This document shows, one piece after another, positions 51,086 to 59,360 of a DNA stretch of 64,000 nt. Made by a program: the position numbers and the translations under genes. The stretch comes from Paracoccaceae bacterium (GTDB lineage: Bacteria > Pseudomonadota > Alphaproteobacteria > Rhodobacterales > Rhodobacteraceae): the NCBI GenBank assembly GCA_027484915.1, contig JAIXSA010000156.1, forward strand, positions 62,001 through 126,000. Direction: 5' to 3'. Each line of letters begins with the position of its first letter. The stretch's first letter is position 1. Under the pieces are notes generated by a model. That model was not told the origin of the DNA, did no database searches, and was given only the letters and a program-made list of their open reading frames with translations.

Positions 51086-52699
51086 ATGGACGAAACCGAT
51101 TACATCATCGTGGGCGCGGGCTCGGCGGGCTGTGTGCTGGCGGACCGGCTGACGGCCAATGGCAAGCACAAGGTCACGGTGCTGGAGGCGGGGGGGTCGG
51201 ACCGGCGGTTCTATATCCAGCTGCCGTTGGGGTACGGGAAGCTGTTCTACGATCCGGCGGTGAACTGGCTTTACAAGACCGAACCCGATCCCGGTCTTGC
51301 GGGCGCACGAGACCATTGGCCGCGGGGCAAGGTTCTGGGCGGGTCCTCCAGCATCAATGCGATGGTCTGGATCCGGGGCCATCGTGCCGATTACGAGGAT
51401 TGGGGCCGCGACAATCCGGGCTGGGGCTGGGAGGAGTGTCTGGCGGCCTACCGGGCGATCGAGGACAACGAGGCGGGCGGCGATGCGTTTCGGGGCAAGG
51501 GCGGGCCGTTGTTCGTTTCGGCGAACCGCTCGGGGCTGCATCCGCTGGTCGAAAGCTATGTCGCCGCCTGTGGCGAGGCGGGACTGGCCGAGAACCCGGA
51601 CTTCAATGGCGCGGTGCAGGAAGGCGCGGGCGTCTACCAGATGACGATCAGGAACGCGCGCCGCAACTCGACCGCGCGGGCGTTTCTGCGGCCTGCGATG
51701 AAGCGGGCGAACCTGTCGGTGGTCACCCATGCGCTGGTGACGCGTGTGGTGATCGAAGGTGGCCGGGCGGTGGGCGTGGAGTATCGGCGGGGCGGCGAGA
51801 CCCGGGTCTTGCGCGCGCGGGCCGAGGTGATTCTGGCGGGGGGCGCAATCAACTCGCCGCAGTTGCTGCAGTTGTCGGGGATCGGGCCGGGGGCGCTGTT
51901 GCAGGGCCTCGGCATCCCTGTGGTGCGGGATAATCCGAACGTCGGAGACCATCTGAGCGACCATCAGGGGATCAACTACACCTGGGCGATGAAGGTGCCG
52001 ACCTACAATGACGAGCTGCGGCCCTGGTGGGGCAAGATTCGTGCGGGATTGCAGTATTTCATCGGGGGCGGAGGGCCGCTGGCGAAGTCGATCAACCACG
52101 GCGGCGGGTTCTTCCGGACGCGTCCCGATCTCGACCGGCCGAACATGCAGCTCTATTTCCAGGCCTTCTCGACCCTGATCCCGCGCGAGGGGGAACGGCC
52201 CCTTCTGACGCCTGACCCCTGGTCGGGAATGTCCATCGGGCTGTCGAATTGCCGTCCGACCAGCCGGGGGCATATCCGGCTGCGGACAGCGCGGCCCGAG
52301 GACCACCCGGTGATCACGGCCAACGCGTTTTCGACCAACAACGACGTCGAGGAGATGCTGGCTGCGGTGAAATACCTGCGGCGCATCGCGGCGCAGCCGA
52401 CGCTGGCGCGGCTGATCAAGGAAGAGCTGCGACCGGGGCCGGAGGTGGTGTCGGACGAGGCGCTGATCGCCGACTTTCGCGCACGGTCAGGGACGGTCTA
52501 TCACCCAAGCTGCACCTGCCGGATGGGGCGGGAAGCCGCGTCCTCGGTCGTGGATGCGGGCCTGAGGGTACATGGTGTGGGTGGCTTGCGGGTGATCGAC
52601 GCAAGCGCCTTCCCGAACATCATCGCGGGCAACACCAATGCGCCCGCGATCCTGATGGGCTGGAAGGGTGCCGAGCAGGTCCTGGCCGACGCGCGCTGA
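51086..52699 (+). CDS. GMC-family FAD oxidoreductase (choline-dehydrogenase-like)
   Basis: A 537-aa glucose-methanol-choline oxidoreductase. FAD motif IIVGAGSAGCVLADRL, the first PROSITE signature region RGKVLGGSSSINAMVWIRGHRADY, the second ILAGGAINSPQLLQLSGIGP, and the C-terminal active-site His in YHPSCTCRMG with the Asn of GNTNAPAILMGWKGAE. The start at 51086 (MDETDYIIVG) is the family start; the upstream frame to 50870 belongs to another gene. Choline dehydrogenase (BetA) is the best-known relative, but many Rhodobacterales paralogues oxidise other alcohols. The closeness to carnitine/betaine genes is suggestive only. Confidence 0.9.
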   Translation: MDETDYIIVGAGSAGCVLADRLTANGKHKVTVLEAGGSDRRFYIQLPLGYGKLFYDPAVNWLYKTEPDPGLAGARDHWPRGKVLGGSSSINAMVWIRGHRADYEDWGRDNPGWGWEECLAAYRAIEDNEAGGDAFRGKGGPLFVSANRSGLHPLVESYVAACGEAGLAENPDFNGAVQEGAGVYQMTIRNARRNSTARAFLRPAMKRANLSVVTHALVTRVVIEGGRAVGVEYRRGGETRVLRARAEVILAGGAINSPQLLQLSGIGPGALLQGLGIPVVRDNPNVGDHLSDHQGINYTWAMKVPTYNDELRPWWGKIRAGLQYFIGGGGPLAKSINHGGGFFRTRPDLDRPNMQLYFQAFSTLIPREGERPLLTPDPWSGMSIGLSNCRPTSRGHIRLRTARPEDHPVITANAFSTNNDVEEMLAAVKYLRRIAAQPTLARLIKEELRPGPEVVSDEALIADFRARSGTVYHPSCTCRMGREAASSVVDAGLRVHGVGGLRVIDASAFPNIIAGNTNAPAILMGWKGAEQVLADAR

Positions 52700-52732
52700 G
52701 CCGGGCGCAACGGCTGGCGCGACCGGCGCCCG

Positions 52733-53053
52733 TCAAAGGCCGATGAAGACGTCGTCCCCTTCGACCTTCACGGGGAAGCACTGCAGGTTCACGCAGACCG
52801 GGGCGCGCTTCGCCTCGCCCGTCCGGTAGTCGAACTGGCCGTTGTGCTTGGGGCATTCGATCAGATGCCCCATCACAAGGCCGTCGCAGAGGTGGACATT
52901 CTCATGCGTACAGCGGCCGGCGGTGGCGTAGAACCGCCCGTCCGGGGCGTGGTAGATCGCAAAGGTCCGGTCGCCGTGGTCGAAGCGGATCAGGTCCTCG
53001 GGGTCGATGTCGTCAGTGGCGCAGGCGCGTATCCAGTCGGTCATCTGTGTCAC
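52733..53053 (-). CDS. Rieske [2Fe-2S] ferredoxin (MocE-like)
   Basis: A 106-aa Rieske-type ferredoxin. Both cluster-binding boxes are present: C48-T-H50 and C67-P-K-H70, with GDRTFAIYHAPDGRFYAT before and FPVKVEGDDVFI after. Such small proteins pass electrons to non-haem iron oxygenases. It is the last gene of a minus-strand operon that also encodes a MocD-like membrane di-iron enzyme, separated only by the PanB-like gene. That pair recalls MocD/MocE of rhizopine catabolism. An in-frame Met at residue 4 is an alternative start. Confidence 0.92.
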   Translation of the reverse strand: MTQMTDWIRACATDDIDPEDLIRFDHGDRTFAIYHAPDGRFYATAGRCTHENVHLCDGLVMGHLIECPKHNGQFDYRTGEAKRAPVCVNLQCFPVKVEGDDVFIGL

Positions 53054-53058
53054 CCCGA

Positions 53059-53865
53059 TCAGGCGCCGCTCTGCGCCAGCGCGCGGCGGAAGGCTTCCAG
53101 CTCCGCAGGAGCCATCTTCACCAGATGCCGGTCCTCGGGGTAGCTGCCGCTGGCGACGTCGGCGATGTATTCGCGGAAAGCGGCGACGCGTTCGGCCTGC
53201 AGTCGATCATATTCCGCGGCGAAGTTGCGGTAGACCTTGGAGGGGCGCGGCATGTGACCGCGGTTGGTGCCCAGGATATCCTCGGCAAAGAGGTATTGTG
53301 CATCGCAGCCCGCGCCCGCGCCCATCGACCATAGCAGAAGCCCGACACGACGGCTGATTTCGGTCGCCACCTCCTCGGGGACCACCTCGATCTCGACCGC
53401 GAAGGCACCGGCGGCCTCGTAGGCGCGGACCTCCTCCAGAAGCTTCAGAGCGGCGTCGGCACTTTTGCCCACCGCCCGGAAGCCGCCCGTCCAGGTGGCA
53501 CGGCTTGGGACCAGACCCACGTGCCCGACGACGGGGATATGTTCGCGGGCGACATACTCAACCGTGGCCAGACTGCCCGAGCAGTAGACCGCATCCGCCC
53601 CGGCGTTCATCACGCTGCACGCCCAGCGGAGGTAGTCGTCCCGCGTCCCGGCCTCGAGATGGGTCTGGCCGGTCATCGAGAACAGCGTCGGCGCCAGTTC
53701 GCGGTAGCGCGGGTGGGTGACGAGGTCCGCCGGAACCGAGACGATGTCGATCCCGGCCTGTTCGGCTGCGGCGGCCTCGTCCAAAGTCATGACGCGCAGC
53801 ATGGTCAGCTGGCCCTGACCCTTACGGGCGCGGAGGTCGGCGATGGTGGGTTTCTGGCGCGGCAT
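53059..53865 (-). CDS. PanB-like (ketopantoate hydroxymethyltransferase family) protein lacking canonical metal ligands
   Basis: A 268-aa TIM-barrel protein of the PanB/KPHMT family in the PEP-mutase/isocitrate-lyase superfamily. Alignable parts: MNAGADAVYCSGS, IPVVGHVGLVPSRATWTGGFRAVGK (PanB HLGLTPQ region), EAAGAFAVEIEVVPEEVATEI (Glu of the LECVP motif kept) and GAGAGCDAQYLFAEDILG. The Asp of GDSLG is replaced (SVPADL), the Asp of ADLPF is lost (SMTGQTH), and the KIEGG Lys/Glu are lost (YCSGS). It is therefore unlikely to be the housekeeping PanB. Set in a sugar operon, a retro-aldol role on a keto-acid is an inference. It starts 9 bases after the MocD-like stop. Confidence 0.82.
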   Translation of the reverse strand: MPRQKPTIADLRARKGQGQLTMLRVMTLDEAAAAEQAGIDIVSVPADLVTHPRYRELAPTLFSMTGQTHLEAGTRDDYLRWACSVMNAGADAVYCSGSLATVEYVAREHIPVVGHVGLVPSRATWTGGFRAVGKSADAALKLLEEVRAYEAAGAFAVEIEVVPEEVATEISRRVGLLLWSMGAGAGCDAQYLFAEDILGTNRGHMPRPSKVYRNFAAEYDRLQAERVAAFREYIADVASGSYPEDRHLVKMAPAELEAFRRALAQSGA

Positions 53866-53874
53866 TGCGGTTCC

Positions 53875-54969
53875 TTAGCGCGAGAGGAAGACGTTGTGGA
53901 ATTCGTCGCGGTATGGCTTTGCGGTAGGGGGCAGGTCGCGACGGACATAGTACTCGGGGTCGTCAAGCTGGCACCGGACGGCGCGGATCATCTCGACATA
54001 GGCGGCCCAGATCGAGGGGCTGGGGGGCGGATAGTCGGCCTTCACCAGTTCATGCAGGCGGGGCAGCGCGTGGTATGGCACCATCGGGAACATGTGATGT
54101 TCGATGTGGTAGTTCATGTTCCAGTAGATGAAGCGGCTGATCGGGTTCATGTAGACAGTGCGGCTGTTCAGCCGGTGGTCGATGACGTTGTCCGCAAGGC
54201 CGCCGTGCTGCAGGAGGCCGGTCATCACCATGTGCCAGCAGCCGTAAAGCCGGGGCAGGCCGATCAGCATCAGCGGGATGAAGGACTGCCAGGCCAACGC
54301 CGCCGCGATGGTCGCGGCATAGATCGCGATATGGACCCGCGCCGCGAAGATCGCCTTGCCGCGTTCGCTTTCGGGAATGTAGTCCAGTTCGTCCGGGCTG
54401 AGCGTTCCCGTTGCCTGTCGGACGAGTACCTTGAGGCTGGAATAGGCACCCTCGATGCCGACGAAGGCCAGGATCAGCTTGACCACCGCAGGCGGGCGCA
54501 TGAAGGCGATCTCGGGGTCGCGCCCGACGATGTAGGTGTCGGTGTGGTGGCGTGCATGGCTCCAGCGCCAAGCGACCGGGTTGCGCATCACCTGGAACGA
54601 GGCGATCTGGTAGACGATGTCGTTCATCCATCCGGTCTTGAACGCCGTGCCGTGGCCGCATTCGTGCCAGCGGCTGTCGCAGGCCGAGCCGTAGAGGACG
54701 CCGTAGGCGATCCAGAACGGGACGCAGGCCCAGGTGCCCCAGAAATATATGCCGCCCCAGGCCATCAGGACATGGCCCAGCACCCAAAGGATCGTGTCGC
54801 GCAGGGCGGGTCCGTCCCGGCGCTGCATCAGGTCCTTCATGACCTTGCGCGGAATTTCGGTGTGGTACCACTCGGCTGAGGCAAGGCCGATTTCGATGGC
54901 CTGTCGGGACGAGGGTCCGGTCAGGCTGTAGTCCCGCGGGATCGCCGGAGCTTGTGCAAGGGTGTTCAT
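53875..54969 (-). CDS. MocD-like membrane di-iron oxygenase (fatty-acid desaturase superfamily)
   Basis: A 364-aa integral membrane protein with about four hydrophobic segments and the His-box set of desaturases/hydroxylases: H102-ECG-H106, H138-AR-HH142 and H288-IE-HH292, which bind a di-iron centre. It starts at 54969 (MNTLAQAPAIPRDYSL), with ATGA overlap to the upstream epimerase gene. MocD, which acts with the MocE ferredoxin in rhizopine (a methylated inosamine) breakdown, belongs to this group, and a MocE-like ferredoxin is encoded two genes downstream. An O-demethylation or hydroxylation of a sugar-type compound is thus plausible; lipid desaturation is the alternative. Confidence 0.88.
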   Translation of the reverse strand: MNTLAQAPAIPRDYSLTGPSSRQAIEIGLASAEWYHTEIPRKVMKDLMQRRDGPALRDTILWVLGHVLMAWGGIYFWGTWACVPFWIAYGVLYGSACDSRWHECGHGTAFKTGWMNDIVYQIASFQVMRNPVAWRWSHARHHTDTYIVGRDPEIAFMRPPAVVKLILAFVGIEGAYSSLKVLVRQATGTLSPDELDYIPESERGKAIFAARVHIAIYAATIAAALAWQSFIPLMLIGLPRLYGCWHMVMTGLLQHGGLADNVIDHRLNSRTVYMNPISRFIYWNMNYHIEHHMFPMVPYHALPRLHELVKADYPPPSPSIWAAYVEMIRAVRCQLDDPEYYVRRDLPPTAKPYRDEFHNVFLSR

Positions 54970-55850
54970 CGGGTCATCTCCGGTTCTTGTCGGTCGGATG
55001 GGGATCGGGTGCGCCAGCGCATTTGCAGTGTCAGGTGCATCTCCGCGCCCGGGGCCAGGGGGCAAAGGCCGGGCTGGCCGGGCAGGTTGTGGGCATCGAC
55101 GGGGTGGCTCACCGGCTCGACGCAAAGGTAGGGCGCGGAGGCGTCTGGGGAATAGACCAGAAGCGTTTCCAGTCCGGGGGCGGTCAGGGTGATCTCGTGG
55201 TCGGCCTGTTCGACGCGAGCAATGCCGTCCCAGCCGGAAAAGCCGAGGTTGATCCACCCGGCCGGAAGCGGCGAGGGTTGGTCAAAGCGGAGTGCTTCGG
55301 GCAGGGCCTGCGGCGTGCGGGTGGCGGGCAGGTGGTCCGAGGTTTCAGGCCAGCAGCCGGTGGCGTTGAAGGACAGCCGCGTGTCTGCATCGCGCGGGAA
55401 CCAGGGGTGGAAGCCGCCGCCATAGGGCAGTGTCCGGTCGGCTTGGTTGGTCAGGACGAGGTCGATGGACAGCCCGTCCGGGGCCAGGCGATAGGTCAGG
55501 GCGGCGCCGTAGCGGAAGGGTCCGGTCGCGCCCGTCAGTGTCAGGTCGATCCGGTCCGGAGTACGCGCCACGATGGTCCAGGCCTTCTGGAAGGCATCGC
55601 CGTGGATGGCATGCGGCTCGCCGGGCAGGTTGGCGGGAACGGGGTGGCGCACCCCGTCCCAGGGAAAGCCGCCCGAGATGCGGTTGGAGAAGGGCGCAAG
55701 GATGTTCAGGCCCTGCGCGAAGGGGCTGTCGGGCACGCGGCCCGCAGCAGTGGACAGGATCGCCCGGTCGGCCCAGGTCAGCGAGACCACCCCGGCACCG
55801 TGGTCCGGGTCGATCACTGCGACGGCCTGAGCGGAGTGGAGCGTCTCCAT
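54966..55850 (-). CDS. Aldose 1-epimerase family protein
   Basis: A 294-aa galactose-mutarotase-like protein. Active-site residues are visible: His in NLPGEPHAIHGDAF, His in LPYGGGFHPWFP and the catalytic Glu in PYLCVEPVSHPVDAHN. The beta-sandwich signature NRISGGFPWDGV is near residue 60. It interconverts anomers of an imported aldose so that a dehydrogenase can use it. The start at 55850 (METLHSAQ) lies 2 bases after the SDR stop; its end overlaps the MocD-like start. A short in-frame extension upstream is an artefact of the overlapping SDR frame. Confidence 0.9.
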   Translation of the reverse strand: METLHSAQAVAVIDPDHGAGVVSLTWADRAILSTAAGRVPDSPFAQGLNILAPFSNRISGGFPWDGVRHPVPANLPGEPHAIHGDAFQKAWTIVARTPDRIDLTLTGATGPFRYGAALTYRLAPDGLSIDLVLTNQADRTLPYGGGFHPWFPRDADTRLSFNATGCWPETSDHLPATRTPQALPEALRFDQPSPLPAGWINLGFSGWDGIARVEQADHEITLTAPGLETLLVYSPDASAPYLCVEPVSHPVDAHNLPGQPGLCPLAPGAEMHLTLQMRWRTRSPSDRQEPEMTR

Positions 55851-55852
55851 TC

Positions 55853-56560
55853 CTACCAGCCCCCGTCGACATGCAGGTTCTGACCGGTGATCATCCGCGC
55901 CTTGTCGGACGCCAGGAACAGCGCGAGGTCGGCCACGTCCTGTGCCTCGACCCGGGACTTCAGGCACTGGCTCTGCAGGATCCAGTCCTGGTAGGAGGTC
56001 AGCCGGTCGGCAAAGACGCGGGCCTCTGCCTCGGAGCGGACCGCGCCGGGGGCGATGGCGTTGACGGTGATGCCGTGCCGGCCGAGTTCCCGCGCCAGCG
56101 CCTTGGTCATCCCGATGAGCGCGGCCTTCGAGGCGACATAGGGCACGAAGCCGTCCCACTGGCCGTTCACCGTGACCGAGGTCATGCTGATGACCCGGCC
56201 CCAACCCTGTGCCTTCATTCCCGGCGCGCAGGCCTTGGTCAGCGCAAAGCAGGCCGAGGCGTTGATGCGCTGCTGGTCCTCGAATTCGGCAAGCGAAAAC
56301 TCCTCGAACGGCCGGTTGAAGATCAGGGCGGCGTTGTTGATCAGGATGTCGAAGGGCCCGGCCTCGGCCACGATGCGGGCTGCGGCGTCAAGGTCGGCAA
56401 GGTCGACACCCAGCCAGCGCATTCCCGCCGGGGCGGCACCGCCGGGACGGTCCAGCACCATCACCTCGGCCCCCGCTGCCTGGAAGGTCCGTGTCAGCGC
56501 CGTCCCGATGGTACCAAGCCCCCCGGTGATCAGCGCGCGTCTGCCGGCGATGTCGGCCAT
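55853..56560 (-). CDS. Short-chain dehydrogenase, probable sugar dehydrogenase
   Basis: A 235-aa classical SDR. Cofactor motif ALITGGLGTIGTALTRTF, the VLDRPGG turn with Asp favouring NAD(H), NNAALIFNRP, catalytic Ser in MTSVTVNG and YVASKAALIGMTKALARELG, then NAIAPGAVRSEAEARVF. It would oxidise the imported sugar, or reduce a keto intermediate, in this operon. The start MADIAGRR at 56560 is chosen over 56587 as family-like. The ATPase gene ends 23 bases upstream of it. Confidence 0.92.
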   Translation of the reverse strand: MADIAGRRALITGGLGTIGTALTRTFQAAGAEVMVLDRPGGAAPAGMRWLGVDLADLDAAARIVAEAGPFDILINNAALIFNRPFEEFSLAEFEDQQRINASACFALTKACAPGMKAQGWGRVISMTSVTVNGQWDGFVPYVASKAALIGMTKALARELGRHGITVNAIAPGAVRSEAEARVFADRLTSYQDWILQSQCLKSRVEAQDVADLALFLASDKARMITGQNLHVDGGW

Positions 56561-56583
56561 GCCAGGTTCCCTTCCGCCCCGCG

Positions 56584-57315
56584 TCACAGCACTTCGTGCA
56601 CTTCGTCGATCGAGGTTTCGGACACCCGCTTGTCCAGCACGATCTTCCCCAGCGCCATCGCCACCACCCTGTCGCAGCAGGCGAAGACATGGTGCATGTT
56701 GTGGCTGATGAAGATCGCCGTCACGCCCTGTTCCTTCAGGCCGCGGACGAAACCGATGACCTTGGCGGTTTCCTTCACCGACAGGTGGTTGGTCGGCTCG
56801 TCCAGGATCATCACCTTGGACTTGAAATGCATCGCACGGGCAATCGCGACGCCCTGGCGTTGGCCGCCGGACAACTCTCCCACCAGCGCATCGGGCGAGC
56901 GCAGGTGCAAGTCCACGTCGGCGATGGCCTGGACGCTGGCCTCGCGCATCTTCTTGAGATCCAGCCAGCCCAGCCCGCCGATCGAGAACTTCAGCGGCTC
57001 GCGCCCGATGAAGAGGTTCCGGGCGATCGACATGATCGGGACCATCGAGTTGTACTGGTAGATCGTCTCGATCCCCAGGGCCATCGCGTCCTTGGGGGTG
57101 CGGATGTTGACCGGCTTGCCTTCGACGAGGATCTCGCCTTCGTCAGGACGGTGCAGGCCGGAGAGGATGTTGATCAGCGTCGACTTTCCCGCGCCGTTGT
57201 CGCCGACAAGGCCCAGGGCCTCACCGGGGCGGACGTCGAGAGTGACCCCCTTCACGGCGTGCACGCCGGAGTACCACTTGTGCAGGTTCCTGACTTCGAT
57301 GATGGGCTGCGTCAT
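56584..57315 (-). CDS. Sugar ABC transporter ATPase, single-domain (FrcA-like)
   Basis: A 243-aa ATPase: Walker A LVGDNGAGKSTLINILSG, Q-loop ETIYQYNSMVPIMSIARNLFIG, signature ELSGGQRQGVAIARAM, Walker B VMILDEPTNHLSVKE and H-loop FISHNMHHV. Unlike typical ribose-type (RbsA) proteins with two fused ATPase halves it has only one, as in the fructose importer FrcA. It works with the permease encoded just upstream (ATGA overlap) and the periplasmic binding protein. The start is the ATG at 57315; the longer frame to 57996 overlaps the permease gene. Confidence 0.93.
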   Translation of the reverse strand: MTQPIIEVRNLHKWYSGVHAVKGVTLDVRPGEALGLVGDNGAGKSTLINILSGLHRPDEGEILVEGKPVNIRTPKDAMALGIETIYQYNSMVPIMSIARNLFIGREPLKFSIGGLGWLDLKKMREASVQAIADVDLHLRSPDALVGELSGGQRQGVAIARAMHFKSKVMILDEPTNHLSVKETAKVIGFVRGLKEQGVTAIFISHNMHHVFACCDRVVAMALGKIVLDKRVSETSIDEVHEVL

Positions 57316-58301
57316 TTCTTGTCGGTCTCCACCTTCATCGCGCGGCCGCGCTTGCGCAGCCAGGCGTTGCCCACCACGGCGAAGATGGTCAGCGCGCCCA
57401 CGGCGAACTGGAACCAGGTGCCGTTGATCTGGCTCATCACCATGCCGTTGTCGATGACGCGGATCAGCGTCGCACCGATGATGCCGCCGATGATCGAGCC
57501 GATGCCGCCGGAAAGCGACGTGCCGCCGATCACTGCGGCCGAGACGGCCTGAAGTTCGTAACCCATTCCCAGCGACGGCAGGGGAGAGCCAAGGCGCAGG
57601 ACCTGGATGATCCCGGCCAGTCCCGCCAGCACCGAACAGATCACGAAGCAGGCCAGCTTGACCCGCTGCGTCGGGATGCCCATCGCGCTTGCGGCGGGCA
57701 GAAAGCCCCCGGTGGCCCGCACCCAGTTGCCGAAGTTCGTGCGTGACAGAAGAAGGCCGATGATGACCGAGATGCAGACGAACCAGATGAACGAGGCCCT
57801 GAACATCTCGCCCGGGCCGACGTAGGCCACGAAGAGGTGCTCGGGGATCTGCTCGAAGTCGAGCCGCGGCGGGAAGCCGCCCGAGACGACCACGGTCAGC
57901 GAGCGCGCCATGAACATCATGCCCAGCGTCGTGATGAAGGACGGGATGTCGAACGAGATGGTCACCCAGCCGTTGACCAGTCCGACCACCACGCAAACAG
58001 CCAGTCCGATGGCAAAGGCCGGCCAGAAGGCCCAGCCGTTCATCATCAGGACGGCCATCGTCATCGGCGAGAGCGCGAAGACCGAGCCGACCGAAAGGTC
58101 GAACTCTCCGGCGATCATCAGCAGCGTGACCCCCACCGCGACCAACGCCATTTCAGGCAGGAAGCCCATGATGCCGCGGATGTTGTCGTAGGTCAGGAAC
58201 ACCCCGTTGGAGCGAACCTGGAAGACGATGATGATGATGACAAGCAGCAGCGTCGCCGCAAGCTCGGGCTTCTGGAGGGCAAGTTTCAGTACGCGTCGCA
58301 T
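57312..58301 (-). CDS. Ribose/fructose-type ABC transporter permease
   Basis: A 329-aa RbsC/FrcC-type membrane protein with about nine hydrophobic helices. Family motifs: GVTLLMIAGEFDLSVGSVFAL (the conserved GGIDLSVG-type segment), LVNGWVTISFDIPSFITTLGMMFMARSL and GGTSLSGGIGSIIGGIIGATLI. It forms the membrane channel with the single-domain ATPase. The start is 55 bases downstream of the binding-protein gene; that gap contains a GCCCCCGGCA / TGCCGGGGGC hairpin (58325-58346). Confidence 0.95.
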   Translation of the reverse strand: MRRVLKLALQKPELAATLLLVIIIIVFQVRSNGVFLTYDNIRGIMGFLPEMALVAVGVTLLMIAGEFDLSVGSVFALSPMTMAVLMMNGWAFWPAFAIGLAVCVVVGLVNGWVTISFDIPSFITTLGMMFMARSLTVVVSGGFPPRLDFEQIPEHLFVAYVGPGEMFRASFIWFVCISVIIGLLLSRTNFGNWVRATGGFLPAASAMGIPTQRVKLACFVICSVLAGLAGIIQVLRLGSPLPSLGMGYELQAVSAAVIGGTSLSGGIGSIIGGIIGATLIRVIDNGMVMSQINGTWFQFAVGALTIFAVVGNAWLRKRGRAMKVETDKK

Positions 58302-58324
58302 AGGCGCTTTCCTGGCGAAAGGGA

Positions 58325-58346
58325 TGCCCCCGGCAGGATGCCGGGG
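58325..58346 (-). other. Intercistronic RNA hairpin after the sugar-binding-protein gene
   Basis: TGCCCCCGGCAGGATGCCGGGGGCA (58324-58348) folds into a GC-rich stem of about 10 bp around GGA. It lies between the binding-protein and permease genes, the same position as the hairpins at 15985 and 37457, again without a T-tract. Confidence 0.6.
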
Positions 58347-58356
58347 GCAGTGGGTG

Positions 58357-59328
58357 TCAGCGCAGGCCCTTGGCCGAAAGCTCCATGATCGCGTCGACCA
58401 TGTCCGGCGTCACGATGCCCTGCCCGGTGTCGATATCGGCGGGCGACAGGCCCACGGTCTTGGCAAGGTAGACCTGCATCACCGGCATGAAGCCCTGCAT
58501 GTAGGGCTGCTGGTCGACCTGGACCTGCACATAGCCGGCCTTCATCTGCTCCAGCACTTCGGGCACGAGGTCGAAGCCGCCAAGGAGCACTTTGCCGGGC
58601 TCGACCCCACGGTCGGCCAGCACCCGTCCGACGGCGGCATGCCAGAAGCCGGTGTCGAAATAGGCGTTGGTGTTGGGGTTGGCCGAGAGATAGGCGCCCA
58701 CGCGGTCACCCACGGTGGCAAGGTCGGTGCCGGAGTCGATCTTCTCGTAGGTGATCTTCCGGTCAGGATTGGCGGCGATCTGCTCGTCCAGGAAGTTGGT
58801 CACGCCAAGGGCGCGCTGTTCCGACCAGTTCTGTCCGGGTGCCGAGACGCCGACCAGGATGTGCAGGTCGCCTTCGGCCGGCATGTTCTTCCACTGGGCT
58901 GCGGCCAGCGAATAGCCCGCCGGAACGAAGCCCTGGCCGATGAAGGCTTGGCGCGCGTTGCCTGCCGCGCCTTCGAGGTCATCCACGTTCGAGGCGATGA
59001 CAACGATCCCCGCGTCGCGGGCGCGCTTGATCACGTCGTCGAAGGCATTGTTGTCGACGATAGAGGTGATCAGAGCATCGGGCGTGCGGGCAATGGCGGC
59101 CTCCATGTTGGCGACCTGCTCCTGCACCGAGCCGTCCGTCTGCACGTAGACCATCTGGCAGTTGGCGGCCAGCTTGGAGCAGGCGTCCTCATAGCCCTTC
59201 TGCACGGCCTGCCAGAACGTGTTCGACGCCCCGGAATGGACGGTGAAGACGATGTCCAGCGGCTCTTGCGCCAGTGCGGCGGTTCCTGACAGCAAGGCCG
59301 CTGTCAATGTCAGCATTTTCAGTCTCAT
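58357..59328 (-). CDS. Sugar ABC transporter substrate-binding protein (ribose-type)
   Basis: A 323-aa periplasmic protein with a signal peptide (MRLKMLTLTAALLSGTAALA-QEPLD). The type I binding fold of the ribose/inositol group is evident in DIVFTVHSGASNTFWQAVQKGYEDAC, ITSIVDNNAFDDVIKRARDAGIVVIASNVDD, GGFDLVPEVLEQMKAGYVQVQVDQQPYMQG. The ligand is likely a monosaccharide, inositol or derivative. A strong GGAGGAGAC ribosome site precedes the ATG. It lies third in the operon, behind the GntR regulator and the dehydratase gene. Confidence 0.94.
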   Translation of the reverse strand: MRLKMLTLTAALLSGTAALAQEPLDIVFTVHSGASNTFWQAVQKGYEDACSKLAANCQMVYVQTDGSVQEQVANMEAAIARTPDALITSIVDNNAFDDVIKRARDAGIVVIASNVDDLEGAAGNARQAFIGQGFVPAGYSLAAAQWKNMPAEGDLHILVGVSAPGQNWSEQRALGVTNFLDEQIAANPDRKITYEKIDSGTDLATVGDRVGAYLSANPNTNAYFDTGFWHAAVGRVLADRGVEPGKVLLGGFDLVPEVLEQMKAGYVQVQVDQQPYMQGFMPVMQVYLAKTVGLSPADIDTGQGIVTPDMVDAIMELSAKGLR

Positions 59329-59360
59329 GGTGTCTCCTCCCTGGTTTTGATCGGTGTTGT

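Noticed and set aside
52733-54969. A true rhizopine (moc) catabolic locus
   Set aside because: Only the MocD-like and MocE-like genes match; the surrounding dehydratase, PanB-like and epimerase genes are not part of the moc set I know, so the rhizopine label would be too specific.
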